Assembly (NCBI GenBank): GCA_030998225.1
Contig: JAPYXD010000704.1
Span: forward strand, 2,294,001 to 2,358,000
Direction of reading: 5' to 3'
Length of the DNA: 64,000 nucleotides
Source of the DNA: Diplolepis rosae
Taxonomy: Eukaryota > Arthropoda > Insecta > Hymenoptera > Diplolepididae
Shown here: positions 44,054 to 55,169 of the stretch, piece by piece
Position numbering within the stretch: the first letter of the stretch is position 1
Layout of the letters: each line of letters starts with the position of its first letter
Program-made: the position numbers and the translations under genes
Notes under the pieces: model-generated
Databases searched by the model: none
Seen by the model: only the letters and a program-made list of their open reading frames with translations
Told to the model about the DNA's origin: nothing

Positions 44054-46315
44054 ATTAAGGATACAAAGGAAAGAACAGTTTATGAAAATAATGAAAAAAC
44101 TATTGAAGAATTGAACGAAGAAGATATATTTAACATAATTAATAAAAAGTTGATTAATGTAGTAATGAATAAAATGAAAAATGAGGGAAATGGAAACACT
44201 TTTTACAAATTGATCGATGAAGGAAATATTTCGGAAACATTTGTTTCGCAATTTTTGAAATGTGTCATGGATTCAATTCCAATTTTATTAGAAAATAAAA
44301 ATAAATGCTATGCTATGCAAACAAGAAGTCAGTCAAAGAATTCGAAGAATATAAGTAATAATAATGAAGATAATATAAAAAATAAATTGATAAAAAATGT
44401 TGAAGTAACAAATAAAGTAAAAAGGAAACGTGGAAGGCCACGAAAAATTATTCGGGAAATAAAATTACAGGAACATATTAAAAAGAGAGGTAGACCCAGA
44501 AAATGCATAAATAAATCACCTAAGATTAATAAAAAACGTAAATTTACGGAATCAGAAGACGAATCCGATTCTGATCCAGATTATGATATTAAGCAAAAGC
44601 CAAAAGCAAATAAGAAGAGGAAACATTTTAAGGAAGAAGAAGAATTAAATGAAGAAAGTAATTTTGAAACAAATTCTGATTTTTCAAGTGAAGACGAAGA
44701 AGAAGAAGAAACACAGGAAAATCTTCAGAACATAGAATATGAAAACGAAAACGAACAACCGGATATACTAGAAATAGGAAATTCTGAAAACTCTGATGAT
44801 TGCGATTTTACAGAAGAAAGACCACCCCCAGAGCCACCCCCTGATCAACCTTCAACATCCGGATTATTTAAGACACAAAAGAATATAATTGAATGCCGCG
44901 ACCAATTAACGATGAGAAAAGATAATTATGCGTATTTTGTGAACAATAAAGGAGAACCTCGCGATATAGGCTCTAAACTCTTGGAAAAATGTGGAAAACT
45001 ACCTAATTTTAACAATTTACAAAAAGGAATTATCCAAAAATTACGTAAGGGAAATCAATACCATTTTGTAGTTCCAATCGAAGACGAATTTAAGGCAAGT
45101 CTAGGAGAAACGACTAAAGGTATTAAATTAGCGATTTATTCTCTTCATTCCATGGTAAAAGAATTAAATATTAAATCAATTAGCATTGCGAAATCACCAC
45201 ACATTAACAATGTTTTGTGGGAAGAAATTTTGGCTACATTAAAAATAGCATTTTTGGATTCTACAATTAAAATAATAATTTGTATTGGTATCACACAATA
45301 CCCTACAAAAGAGCAAAGAAATCAATTAATTGAAGAAGCTCACTCATCTGCCATAGGAGAACATAAAGGAGTAACAAAAACTTATAATAGAATCAGACTA
45401 AGATACTATTGGGAAAATACAAAAACAAAAAACCCTATGATAATTACCGATACCCGAGGAACAGCACTTGAGAAAATTTCAATCGATATTGTTGGAAAGT
45501 TACCAACAACTTCATCACAAAATCAATATATACTTACTAATCAAGATAATTTTACTAAATACTCTTTAGCTATCCCACTCCCAAATCACCAAGCGGGAAC
45601 AATTGCAGACGCTTTTGTTAAGAAATTTATTTGTGTATATGGCTCCCCAAAAGCAGTTTTAACAGATCAAGGAGCAGATTTTCTCAGCAATTTAATGAGA
45701 AAAATGGCAAAGCGATTTCGTATTCGTCAGTTTAAAACTACTGCTTACCATCCTCAATCAAATGGATCATTGGAAAGATCCCACCACGTTCTTAAAGAAT
45801 ATCTTAAACAATTTATTGAAAATAATGCAGTATGGGATGACTGGATTGAATTAGCAATGTTTTCATACAACACGAGCGTTCATGAAGGAACGAAATGCAC
45901 ACCTTATGAATTAGTTTTTGGAAAATTAACACGTTTACCATCAGGCGATCCTTTACCAGAACATGAAAAAATGGAAACTTACGATATGTACATGACAAAA
46001 TTAATTACAAAATTACATGAAATGCGTGGAATAGCAAGACAGAATTTAATAGCAGCTAAAGAAAAATCGAAAGAATATTATGACAGAAAAATTAATCCAC
46101 AAAATTTTAAAATCGGAGATAGTGTATTTTTACTGGAAGGTGGAGAGCTAAAGAAGTTCGAAAATCAATATTCAGGACTATACGAAGTACTTGAAATATT
46201 AGCCAAAGGAAACATAAAAATTTCAGTTAAAAATAAACCTAAAATTGTCAATATTAATAGACTTAGACTTTCATATATAACCCCACCAGCAACTAATCAT
46301 AAAAAGAAAAATTAA
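44054..46315 (+). pseudogene. Pol C-terminal part: AT-hook insert, possible macro-like module, integrase
   Basis: An acidic/lysine-rich region (44054-44400) is followed by two AT-hook motifs, KRKRGRPRK (about 44420) and KKRGRPRK (about 44483), then a nuclear-signal-like and acidic stretch (EDEEEEETQE near 44693) and PPPEPPPDQPSTSG. A globular module (IIECRDQLTMRKDNYAYFVN to IIICIG, about 44887-45290) has the alternating strand/helix look of a macro domain. The integrase has an N-terminal zinc part (EEAHSSAIGEHKGV) lacking the expected CxxC after YYW (near 45410), then the catalytic core SIDIVGKLP, TDQGADFL and HPQSNGSLERSHH (DDE triad present) and a C-terminal domain to 46315. The zinc-site deletion should disable it. 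Confidence 0.87.
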
Positions 46316-46639
46316 AACTAAATAAAAATGATTCCAGATCACCATGGAACCTAAACATCGTCAACGCATTGATCTATATTGTGACTTAATCGTTCGCCAA
46401 GTGCATATAAAAGCATTATGGCCATACTTATTTATAAATGGAATATTTAATTTCGATGACTAAATTGTACAAAATTGATCTCAAGATACAACAAATTCAG
46501 AAATAATGAGACATAATTTTTTCGTAAGTTCCTAACTTACAAGGATTTTAACGTTGACAAAAAAAAATAATAATTTTCGCATCATATTGTAGAGTGGGCA
46601 ATCAAACAGTAATAGCTACAGGAAATATAGCAATTATAA
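46316..46639 (+). other. Non-coding DNA after pol
   Basis: AT-rich; no env-like reading frame, signal peptide or furin-type site seen. Confidence 0.5.
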
Positions 46640-46885
46640 ATAGCTGAAAATGAAGCAGCATTTAAACAAATAAAATTAATACAAGAAAGTTACAACCTTT
46701 GTGAAGAAAAATATGAAGATCTGGAAACTCAAAAAACTAAATTTCCAAATAAAAGCACTCAAACAGATTTACGCCCAAAATTGGTACCCTTTTGTAAAAC
46801 ATATAAAAGCTTCAACCATACCTCATACAATTGTTCAAAGAAAACAACCAAAACTAAAAAGCCAACAATTTTCCATAAATTTTTA
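46640..46885 (+). pseudogene. Relic third ORF with a knuckle-like motif
   Basis: An open frame of about 81 codons without an ATG reads AENEAAFKQIKLIQESYNLC, then EEKYEDLETQK, and near its end CKTYKSFNHTSYNC. The last matches CX2CX4HX4C except that the second Cys is Tyr, so it may derive from a gag-type zinc knuckle. It ends TAA at 46883-46885. It may be a spliced or decayed ORF3 of the element. No domain is certain. Confidence 0.35.
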
Positions 46886-48043
46886 AACCTCTTTGCATAA
46901 TCAAAATATTACCTATGGATTTATTTTAACAAATAAATTTTCTTGCAGGTTCAATGCTAATACCATCTGTTTTTCTTGTTTTAGGACATAGTCATCCGAG
47001 AAGCATTATATATGAAAGATACTTTATTCTTTTCGTAATTAAAGTTCGTAATTAAATATCTAAAATTTTGTTCAATAAGTCAGATTTCACAATTATTATA
47101 TAAAAACTATTTTGATCATTTTACCAGTCTTTATCTTCAAGCCTTGCACAATCAAAATCTTTGGAGAAGGTAGTCATTTAATGTTTTACATGGATATTTA
47201 CAAAATACTCAGTTTTTGAAGTACACTAATTGCAATATTCATAAAAAAAAAAAAAGTAAAACGCTATTGATGAAGAAATACTAATAATAAACACGAACAA
47301 AATTAAAATGATTAATTCTTCTTCTCCTCTTACATAATTTGCTTGCATTATGAAATTCTCTCGTGTACTATGATAATTATCGATACCGAAAATTTTCCTA
47401 AAATTTTCTCAAGATAATATATTCCCTTCTGCTATGGAAGCGAACATTTTCTATATATATAGAAAAATACTTTTTTAAATCTTCATTGAATTTAAAGCTT
47501 TTCGTTAAAGGAAATCCTATCCATGATATTCTAAAGCAGAAGGTGCTCTGTTATGAAATGTGCGGTATCTGTTTCGGAGTTTGAATATAAAAAAAAAAAA
47601 AAAACAAGAAATGTTATCAACAACTTTAGCCAAAGTTTTAATGATAAAAAAAGTAAGCTTGGAACACGATTTTAAAGGTTTAAATGTTCAAATTATTGAA
47701 TTTTTAAATTTTCTAGTAATATACTAATACTTATAGTTGTATGCACTATAAAAAGATCAAATCCAAATAAAGAAGCTGAGCATAGTTCGGCACAAAAATG
47801 ATTAGAATCTTTGATGTCGTTAGAAAATAATTCAGGAAATAAGTTATGTTATGTAAGTGGACCAGCACATATGAATGATGCTTTCAAAGAGGTCACAGAC
47901 CAGTAAATTGTACTGCTCCGAAGCGTAATAAAAAATTTGTGGAATAAACGGCAGTTAAAAGCGAATAAAAAATGTAATCACGCGATGTGATTCATTCTTA
48001 ATAAAATAAAAATGAAGTATATAAATGAAAATTAAATTAGTTT
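46886..48043 (+). other. 3' non-coding region of the element
   Basis: AT-rich, with poly-A runs near 47247 and 47588. No reading frame or repeat recognised. Confidence 0.5.
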
Positions 48044-48044
48044 A

Positions 48045-48087
48045 AACATGTCGACTTCATCCCCATGTTCAAACAAAAGGGGGGAGG
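48045..48087 (+). other. First polypurine tract with upstream hairpin
   Basis: AACATG (48045-48050) and CATGTT (48064-48069) form a stem just before AAAAGGGGGGAGG (48075-48087), which is followed by TGTCACGTCCCGTGAG at 48088. Beyond that, similarity to the LTR stops. It is a duplicated copy of the plus-strand primer region. Confidence 0.7.
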
Positions 48088-49250
48088 TGTCACGTCCCGT
48101 GAGTATCATGAATGCGACTAAAATATAAGAAATTTTTTCTCTTTCATGAAATTGTTTAATCCAATTCACAAGTAATCTGTGTGAAAATATATCGGAATCA
48201 ATTTATTATATTCAATCATTATTAAAACAAATTTCGCTAAAATTTTGACATTTTTAAATGCTTTTAGGAACATGTATGCAGAAAAGCTTGGTAGAAAATA
48301 TGTTATATAACAAAGATATATGTATTACAAATAGATAAATGTTTAATTGATGCATGTATTGAATTATTTGAAAAATGAAATAAAAATACAAAAAAATAAC
48401 AAATAAAAACATTTATATGTGTAATAAAGGTCATTTGATATCGTATACATATTAATAAATAAAATATTTATTCGTCTAATTATATCTTATTATCAAATTC
48501 ACTTATATCAATACGTATGTAACTGATAATTTATAGACAAAGTAACTTTTAATAAAAAAATATGCGGAATTTTTAACAAAAATGGAAATAAAACAAATTA
48601 CGTATGTGTATGTATGTAGATTCATTCATAAAAAATAACAAGGCACAGAAAAATAATAAAAGTAATGTGTGTTTGTAATAGATGTTTCTCTTACATTTTA
48701 AATAAACGGCATTTCAATAAATCATGTCTAGATATATCGACACATTTATGAAATTATTGAGATTTATTCATTAATATGTAGGTTTTAGGGTTTTGAAAAC
48801 AAGAATTTTGTAAACGCGACGACTTACTAATCGAATTTTAATAAAAAAAATTCAAAAACAAATCTCATAAAATTAAACTTTTCAGAAGATTCTAACCAAT
48901 ATTTTGTATTGTATTCATTTAGAATTATCTTTCTCCAAATATTTAAAACAATGTATTCATATATGTTGTAATCATATAAAATAGCTTCATTGTATGAAAT
49001 TTTTTGAATTTTAACCATTATGAATGTAATCATTATTAATTGTGCAAAATATATCTATGTATTCAATGTATATGTAATAATATTCAATGTATCAAATTCA
49101 ATGTATCCGAAAAAACATGATTATTAACCTATAAAATATCAATGTAAACCACGAACGATAAGAATAGACTTGAGTCATTTGAACGAAAGTTTCAATCTCA
49201 ACAAGAATTTTAATCGAAAACGAATGTTTAACTTAATTACTTCAAAAATT
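48088..49250 (+). other. 1.2 kb AT-rich segment between two polypurine tracts
   Basis: Begins with an LTR-like TGTCACGTCC but does not follow the LTR afterwards. No coding similarity. The minus-strand ORF at 48827-49033 has no recognisable content. Confidence 0.5.
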
Positions 49251-49295
49251 CAAACACGGTCATTGCATCCCCGTGTTTGAATTAAAGGGGGGAGG
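49251..49295 (+). other. Polypurine tract of the element with upstream hairpin
   Basis: CAAACACGG (49251-49259) pairs with CCGTGTTTG (49271-49279), followed by AAAGGGGGGAGG (49284-49295) directly before the 3' LTR. The tract primes plus-strand DNA synthesis. Confidence 0.85.
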
Positions 49296-50491
49296 TGTCA
49301 CGTCCTGTGACCAGTTACATGTATTTATTTATAATATTAAGATTTCATAATAAAAATTACATGAAGAATATGTTTTGGAAAATATTGATTGTACGAAATA
49401 GAATGTACGATAGCAAAATTGTAATAGGGAGAGAGAAATAGTAAATTTATAAATAGAGAACATTTATGAATGAAACATCGTAACCCCAATAAGGGTGTTA
49501 GCAAGGGCACTCCATCGGAATGTCTTATGTACGCAAGAATATGGACCGGCGCAGCAAAGGATGAAAATTAAAAAGATGAATCATATCAAGGAAAAAAGGA
49601 ACGTAGGGGAACCCAAGAGAAGGGCAAGTTGAAAATATGTTTCCCCTTTTCTTGATGTATGGAACTGGAAGTCAAGGAACTAGGTTTTCCACGCGCTAGG
49701 CAAGTAACCCTCATGGGAGTATTCGCCAGGGTAGATTTGTGCATAAAAGCAGGTGGTTTCTTGCGAATCAGTCAGGTTTTTCTTCAGATTTCGTCCAGCT
49801 TTTCGTCAGTCTTCCTCCAGTCTTCCTCCAGTTTTTCGTCAGTTTTTCTTCAGTCTTCCTCCAGTCTTCCTCCAGTTTTTCTTCAGATTTCGTCGAGTTC
49901 TTCTCCAGTTTTTCGTCAGTCGTCGTCGGTACCAGTTCTTCGTCAAGTTCTCATAAGTCTTCCTCGAGTTTTTTTATCAGTCTTCAACAGTTTCTCATCG
50001 CGGAGTCGGTTTCCCCAAAAAGTCTTCGTCAACCATTCAAGTTCCTTCAAGGAGAATCTACAGTACTCTGGTAGATTTCTTCAACACATCGCCAGCATTT
50101 TCCTTCGGCGTATCAAGTGGTCCAGTTATGCACCTAAGGGAAATTATTACACACTCCCCAAGTTCGTGGAAATCTCGGAGTTTTCCAATTGTGACGTTGC
50201 AAGTTTTTATTTGGAATATCAGTGGTTCCAGAGTGGATTAAACTACAAGTAAGTCATTCAACATTTACCCCAGGAGGAATTTTTAGATCTCTCTCTCTCT
50301 CTCTCCCTCTCTCTCGTGGTTTTATTGTAGAATCATAATAAAGGTTAATAATTGTAAATTCGTTGAATATTTATTTGTTGTTAGCTTTCCCTCACCCTGT
50401 TTCGGTTTAGAAATTCTTTGGATTTCTTCACCGATCAAAAACGAGGGGAATTAATTTAATAATAGTAAAAGGTAAGTGACAGGACGTTACA
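49296..50491 (+). repeat. 3' LTR of the Gypsy-type element
   Basis: Matches the 5' LTR base for base over long stretches, with scattered differences (for example GGGCACTCC versus GGGAACCCC near 49504) and more TC-rich repeat units near 49850-49890. Ends ACGTTACA at 50491, followed by the GAGG duplication. ORFs over the TC repeats are spurious. Confidence 0.95.
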
Positions 50492-51199
50492 GAGGCTTAG
50501 TCGAGGCCAATGATGTACGAAGAAGAATAAGAAGAGGATTATGCTCCGCTGTATCGTAATAGGCGCATGCGCAGTTCAATTTTTACATTACATTCCTCTG
50601 TATCGTAATAAAACAACATAACCCTACTCTCAACTGTAGCGTAAAAACGAGTTTACGCGCCGGAGGCACATAAATTAAATTTAAAATACTTTCACCTTAA
50701 AAAATACAAAATTGAATTTGAATTTTAATACACATGTGTATACATTTTAATAATGTTTGTTAATTTTGATATATTTTTAATGAAAAGTTATTAAATTTAA
50801 CATGAATGTATATTAATTTTATATAATATACAAATCTATTAATTTTAATTTACTACTTGTATATTAAAGTCTATTAAAATTAATAAGATTTTTAACAGTG
50901 TAAGATTAATAATTCTAAAATAATTTTGAGTTTCAGGAACAAGTTTTCTTTTCTCTAAGAGTTGGGCTCGAACTTTCAAGTTTCTTGCGCAATCCTTCTT
51001 CAAACTAATATTTATATAATATTTGTTTTTTGAACACAAATTTGTGCCTGTAAAACCATATACAAATCGGTAATTAACCTATAAATCTTTGAAAAATTGA
51101 AGTAGACGCTCTAAAAAAGTTTAAATGTTAATTAAATAACAAAATGAAAAAAATCGAGTTTTTTCACCGTTTGCCGCCAAAAAAGGAAAATTGAAATTT
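50492..51199. other. Intergenic; includes a repeat shared with 57.95-58.07 kb
   Basis: At about 50540-50675 GGCGCATGCGCAGTTCAATT, CATTCCTCTGTA and AACGAGTTTACGCGCCGG match, in reverse complement, 57955-58060. It is a dispersed repeat fragment. The rest is AT-rich without features. Confidence 0.5.
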
Positions 51200-51454
51200 T
51201 AAATTTTAACGTTTCGTCGATTCTAGCCCTAGGCATAGGTGTAAGGAATATGTGGTAAACATTTCATAAGGATTGGTTCAGCATTTTTTGACATTTTATC
51301 AACATGCGGTGTAAAAACGTTGTTTCGAGAATAGGGCGTTCAATGTTTTTAAAATGAAAAATCGTAAAAAAATCTTACCCACACTTCATCAGTGACGCCT
51401 GCACCATATAAATTACCTTCAGAAAATATTTTTGAATATATATACTTTCAAAAA
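51200..51454. repeat. Fragment related to the TTAA MITE at 30923
   Basis: GTAAAAACGTTGTTTCGAGA, then CTTACCCACACTTCATCAGTG and CTGCACCATATAAATTACCT resemble 31345-31445. No terminal repeats are clear here, so it is a truncated relative. Confidence 0.45.
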
Positions 51455-51889
51455 TGACCCCAAGTAAATTGAATTTCCTTTTTCATTCAAAATCAAAAAA
51501 AAATTTAGTAACTTTGAGAAAATGTAATTCACATCTTCAATATTATAAAATTGATTTTTTAGTATACAGAAACTACGAAATTCATATACGTAAAATAATA
51601 AAAGAAACTAAGTGTACACCTAAAAAATTTAGTATACATATAACTTCACATAAGAAATTTAGTATACCTGAGTATACTAAAATTACCAAGTGTAGTAAAT
51701 TTAGTAAACATATAGGAAATTTAATATACCCCTGTATACTAAAATTGCAAACATTTCTAGCAGTGTATGCAAAGAATATAAGACCGAACGCGAAGCGCAA
51801 CGATCGAATCACGCGCCCCAGGCGCGCCCAAATTTGCGAGCGAAGCGAGCTACGCGGGATGAGAATGTGTCCGCTGAGCGGACAGATTT
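51455..51889 (+). repeat. R1 copy 3, right part with hairpin end
   Basis: From AAGTAAATTGAATTTCC to the hairpin cluster: GAACGCGAAGCGCAAC near 51786, CGCGCCCCAGGCGCGCCC near 51814 and the terminal GTCCGCTGAGCGGAC near 51870, then AGATTTTT. It is more diverged than other copies and has an AT-rich insertion with ATTTAGTATAC units (51560-51750). It is immediately followed by the start of copy 4. Confidence 0.7.
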
Positions 51890-53931
51890 TTACATTCTCA
51901 TCATGGATGACAAGGTATTGGTTTTATGTGAAAAATGACTTTCGAAAATTTCATCAAATCTTTACGTTTTGAGACCCCCTGAGTCCGAAAAAAGGGTTTT
52001 TACGAAAGTGTCTGTCTGACTGTCTGTCTGTAGGTCGTGTGCGGCATAACTCTCGATAGAATTATCAGATTGAATTGTGCTTTGGTACACTTTATCGGAG
52101 CCGAAAAAGTAAGGACAAGTTCTTTAACCAGCCACATCCAATCAAAATTGAGGGATTGAGCACTACTTTTGTGTTTTTGAAAATAATTTTTTGAAAAAAT
52201 CAAAAATTTTAATACTGGTTTTTGATAGTGCTCATAAATCTCTACAAATTATCCTGATAACATTTTTTGATTAAATCAAAATTAGAAATGTTACAGCATA
52301 TTCAAATTCGAAAAAAGTCAATATCAAAATTCCATTTTCCAGTTAAATTATACGAGATACGAAAAAACGTTATGACACAATATTATTTTCTACATAAAGA
52401 CCTACAAATTTGAATTGTAACATTTTTTCATAAGATGCAAATTTTTCTTTTTAATTAAAAAAAAAAACTATTGAAAATCCAAAATTCAATTTTTTAACAA
52501 TAATATGTAAAATACGAAAAAAACGTAAGAATACAAAGTTGTTCATTTCAAAAAGATCTACAAATTTTGTCTGACGCAGTTTCGGATAAAACATATATTT
52601 TTCGTTTCAATTCCAAAAAATACGTTTAAAATTCAAAAATTCAATTTTTTAGACAAAATATGTGAGATACAAAAAAAACGTTTATATGGAAAATTGTTTG
52701 CCTAAATGAGGTTTACAAATTCTCATTGAGACATTTCGGGACAGGATGTATATTTTATGTTTTGATTTTTAATATTAAAAAAATTCGATTTTTTTCACCA
52801 AAATATGTGAGATACGAAATAAGCGTTGTTCTGCAAAATCGTTTCCTCAAGGTAGTACGATCACGAAAATTAGACCTCAGACAAAAATAGACAATTTTGC
52901 TTTCAATAATAGCAACATTATTATTGAAGGGCCAATTTGAATGAGAAAAGATTATTTTTCATGAAAAAAATTTGAAACACAAAAAAATAATGTTATTAAT
53001 AAATTTCATTTTTGCCCAAACTTATTTTCTTATTGCTTCGAGTCAATATTTTAAAAATGATGCGATTCTAATAAATTATGGTTCATTTTTTTAGAAAAAA
53101 GATTCTCTACAACTTGACCGTTTCCTATTTTTGAAATTGAATTAATTATTATCAAATACAGCAATTTGTTTTTAAAAATTTTGTTTTGAAAAATTGTTTT
53201 TTTATAATTTCAGCCATTAAAGAATTCGTTTTCAAAAATCGGAAACGGTCAAGTTGTAGAGAATCTTTTTCCTAAAAAAATGAATCGTGATTTATTATAA
53301 TCGCATCATTTTTAAAAAATTGGCTCGAAGCAATAAGAAAATAAGTTTGGGCAAAAATGAAATTTATTAATAACATTATTTTTTTGTGTTTCAAATTTTT
53401 TTCATGAAAAATAATCTTTTCTCTTTCAAATTAGCCCTTCAATAATAATATTGCTATTCTTGAAAGCAAAATTATCTATTTTAGCCTGAGGTCTAATTTT
53501 CGTGATCGTACTACCTTAAATAAAGTCTACGATTATTTTTTCCTTTTGAGAGATTTGGAAGAAAATAAATTATTTTAATCATGTAATTTATTAAAAAGTT
53601 ACTGAAATGTATACAGAAAATCGAGTGCGAAGCGCGAGTGTCATGATGAGAATGTGTTCCTTAAGGCCGATAGAGCCTTAAGTAAATTGAATTTCCTGTT
53701 TCACTTAAACTGAAAAAGAAATTTAGTGAATTTGAGAAAATGAGTAATTCACATCATCTTTAATATTATAAAATTGGTTTGAGCTTCAGTATTAAATTAT
53801 AAGAAATAAACTTAAATGTATGCGAAGAGCACAAGACCGAGCGCGAAGCGCGACGATCAATACGCGCGCCCTAGGCGCGCTCAAGCTTGTGCGCGATGAG
53901 AATGTGCCCGCGAAGCGGGCAGATTTTTTAA
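51890..53931 (+). repeat. R1 copy 4, split by a TTAA element
   Basis: Begins TACATTCTCATCATGGATGA directly after copy 3's terminal hairpin, head to tail. It follows the R1 consensus to 52846, is interrupted by a 665 bp insertion, and resumes at 53516 to the hairpin cluster (GCGAAGCGCGAG near 53626, GCGCGAAGCGCGAC near 53840, GCGCGCCCTAGGCGCGC near 53864, GCCCGCGAAGCGGGC near 53906). Confidence 0.85.
52851..53515. repeat. Palindromic TTAA element (piggyBac-like MITE) inside R1 copy 4
   Basis: Ends GGTAGTACGATCACGAAAAT and its mirror ATTTTCGTGATCGTACTACC. TTAA follows at 53516 and TCAA precedes at 52847; the uninterrupted R1 copies have a single TTAA here, so the site and duplication are verified within the window. 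The two halves are near-perfect inverted copies of about 300 bp. Non-coding. Confidence 0.85.
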
Positions 53932-54507
53932 ATTTAGATCCTTCCAAAAATAATAGCTCGGCATACTATTTAAGTTTATTCTTAGAATTTTTGAAGTTCA
54001 TCGTGTATAGTAGAAAAGCGTGAACTCGAGAATGGTCCAGTACACTTGAGGTACCCCATTATCATTGTCTCTTGGTTCGTAACCGTTTTAGGGCCTCGAT
54101 ATACCGCAGATTAAGAACGCTGCTTTGCCAAGAGGAGAGTCTGCGTTTTCTCAAGTCTTCAGATAAGAGGAGATCTCTCCAGCTAGGGAAGCTGAAGCTG
54201 GTTTGCTAGTTGCTGGTCGCTTTGCTTTCCGACTTATCCTCATACAGCTGTTTGGTACTTACTTACCGAGTATTTTGCCTGCAATGTGTGCCGGGGTTCA
54301 CACGCGTGGATGTTGGATTTTGTACTGAGAAAGGCCCGCGCGTGTATACAGCGAAACCATTGTGCCTTGCATGCTACAGTTTAAACCTCCAAATATATCG
54401 CTCATTAGCGCTAACTGATCGGAACACTAAGAGTTCCTTCTTTTCATCTCAATAAGAAAAACAGACAAATACTTTTTAGAAAGATTTGATTTTTTCAATA
54501 TCTTACA
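53932..54507. other. GC-richer unique DNA
   Basis: Between repeats, 54010-54440 is less AT-rich and appears once in the window. An 81-codon ORF (54210-54455) has no recognised domain or signal. It could be host untranslated or regulatory DNA. Confidence 0.35.
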
Positions 54508-54730
54508 CATACACGGAGAAAAATGAATTATAAAATTTAATATCTAGGTCCAGTGACTATGGAACATCTTGTTTAGATTATAAACAGTATAATCTAGATT
54601 ATAAGTGACATAACATACAATTTTGTATATGCTCTAACAATATACCGCTTATAATCGAGATTATACTTTCTATAATTCAAATGACTGTCCTATAGTCACT
54701 GGATCTTGATATTCAAATTTACTAAGTTTC
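54508..54730. repeat. Palindromic MITE (TACACGGAGAAAAATG family)
   Basis: AATATCTAGGTCCAGTGACTA is mirrored by TAGTCACTGGATCTTGATATT, and TATAATCTAGATTATAAG by CTTATAATCGAGATTATA. The outer TACACGGAGAAAAATG matches the MITEs in the hAT arms. Confidence 0.75.
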
Positions 54731-54764
54731 TTCCAGTTATTTTTATTTATTTCTTAAATCTAGG

Positions 54765-55169
54765 GTGACCATAATTGATTTTCGAAAAGTAGAGCAAAAA
54801 GGTTTGAAAAATGAGGACAAAGTAGGACAGAAAATTTTGTAGACAGAAAAAAGTAGGATACAGTAGAATACTAAGGATTGATTAAACAAGAGAATTTTCA
54901 AACAAGTTTTTTAAATGAACTATTTTATTAAATTTTATCAACGCTTAACATCTTCTATTTTTATTTTTGAGTCCTGGTGCATTCTAATCAATAATCTATT
55001 GAGTTGAAAGATTTTTTTTGAGTTTTTGAGACTTGTGATTTGACAAAGAAATCGTTAGATGGCATTGAATGATAAAATTTTGTACAAAAAAAAAAACCCA
55101 AAATTAATTAAAAAATAAAAATTAATAATTTGAAAAATTCGGACGAAAAACCCGGACAATGTAAACAAT
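54765..55169. repeat. Remnant of a TAGGGTGACCATAA...CCCGGACAATG element
   Basis: Starts GGGTGACCATAATTGATTTT, includes GAGGACAAAGTAGGACAGAA (shared with 14224-14344 in reverse complement) and ends near CCCGGACAATGTAAACAATCC. Probably a degraded DNA transposon; ends do not form clear TIRs by eye. Confidence 0.4.

Larger units (their letters stand above)
36175..50491 (+). mobile_element. Complete but inactivated Gypsy-type LTR retrotransposon, 14.3 kb
   Basis: Two LTRs of 1,185 and 1,196 bp start TGTCACGTCCTGTGACC and end GTGACAGGACGTTACA. GAGG precedes the left LTR (36171-36174) and follows the right one (50492-50495), a 4-bp target duplication. In order: tRNA-Gly primer site, repetitive leader, upstream ORF remnant, gag, pol (protease remnant, RT, RNase H, long AT-hook insert, integrase), 3 kb non-coding region with a knuckle-type ORF relic, and polypurine tract. 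Domain order RT-RNaseH-integrase is Gypsy/Metaviridae. LTRs differ at scattered bases and by indels. Confidence 0.95.

Noticed and set aside
48088..49295. A second 3' LTR between the polypurine tracts
   Set aside because: Only the first ~15 bases match the LTR; promoter, TC repeats and ACGTTACA end are absent.
46316..49295. An env gene in the Gypsy element
   Set aside because: No ORF of suitable length, signal peptide, cleavage site or membrane anchor is visible after integrase.
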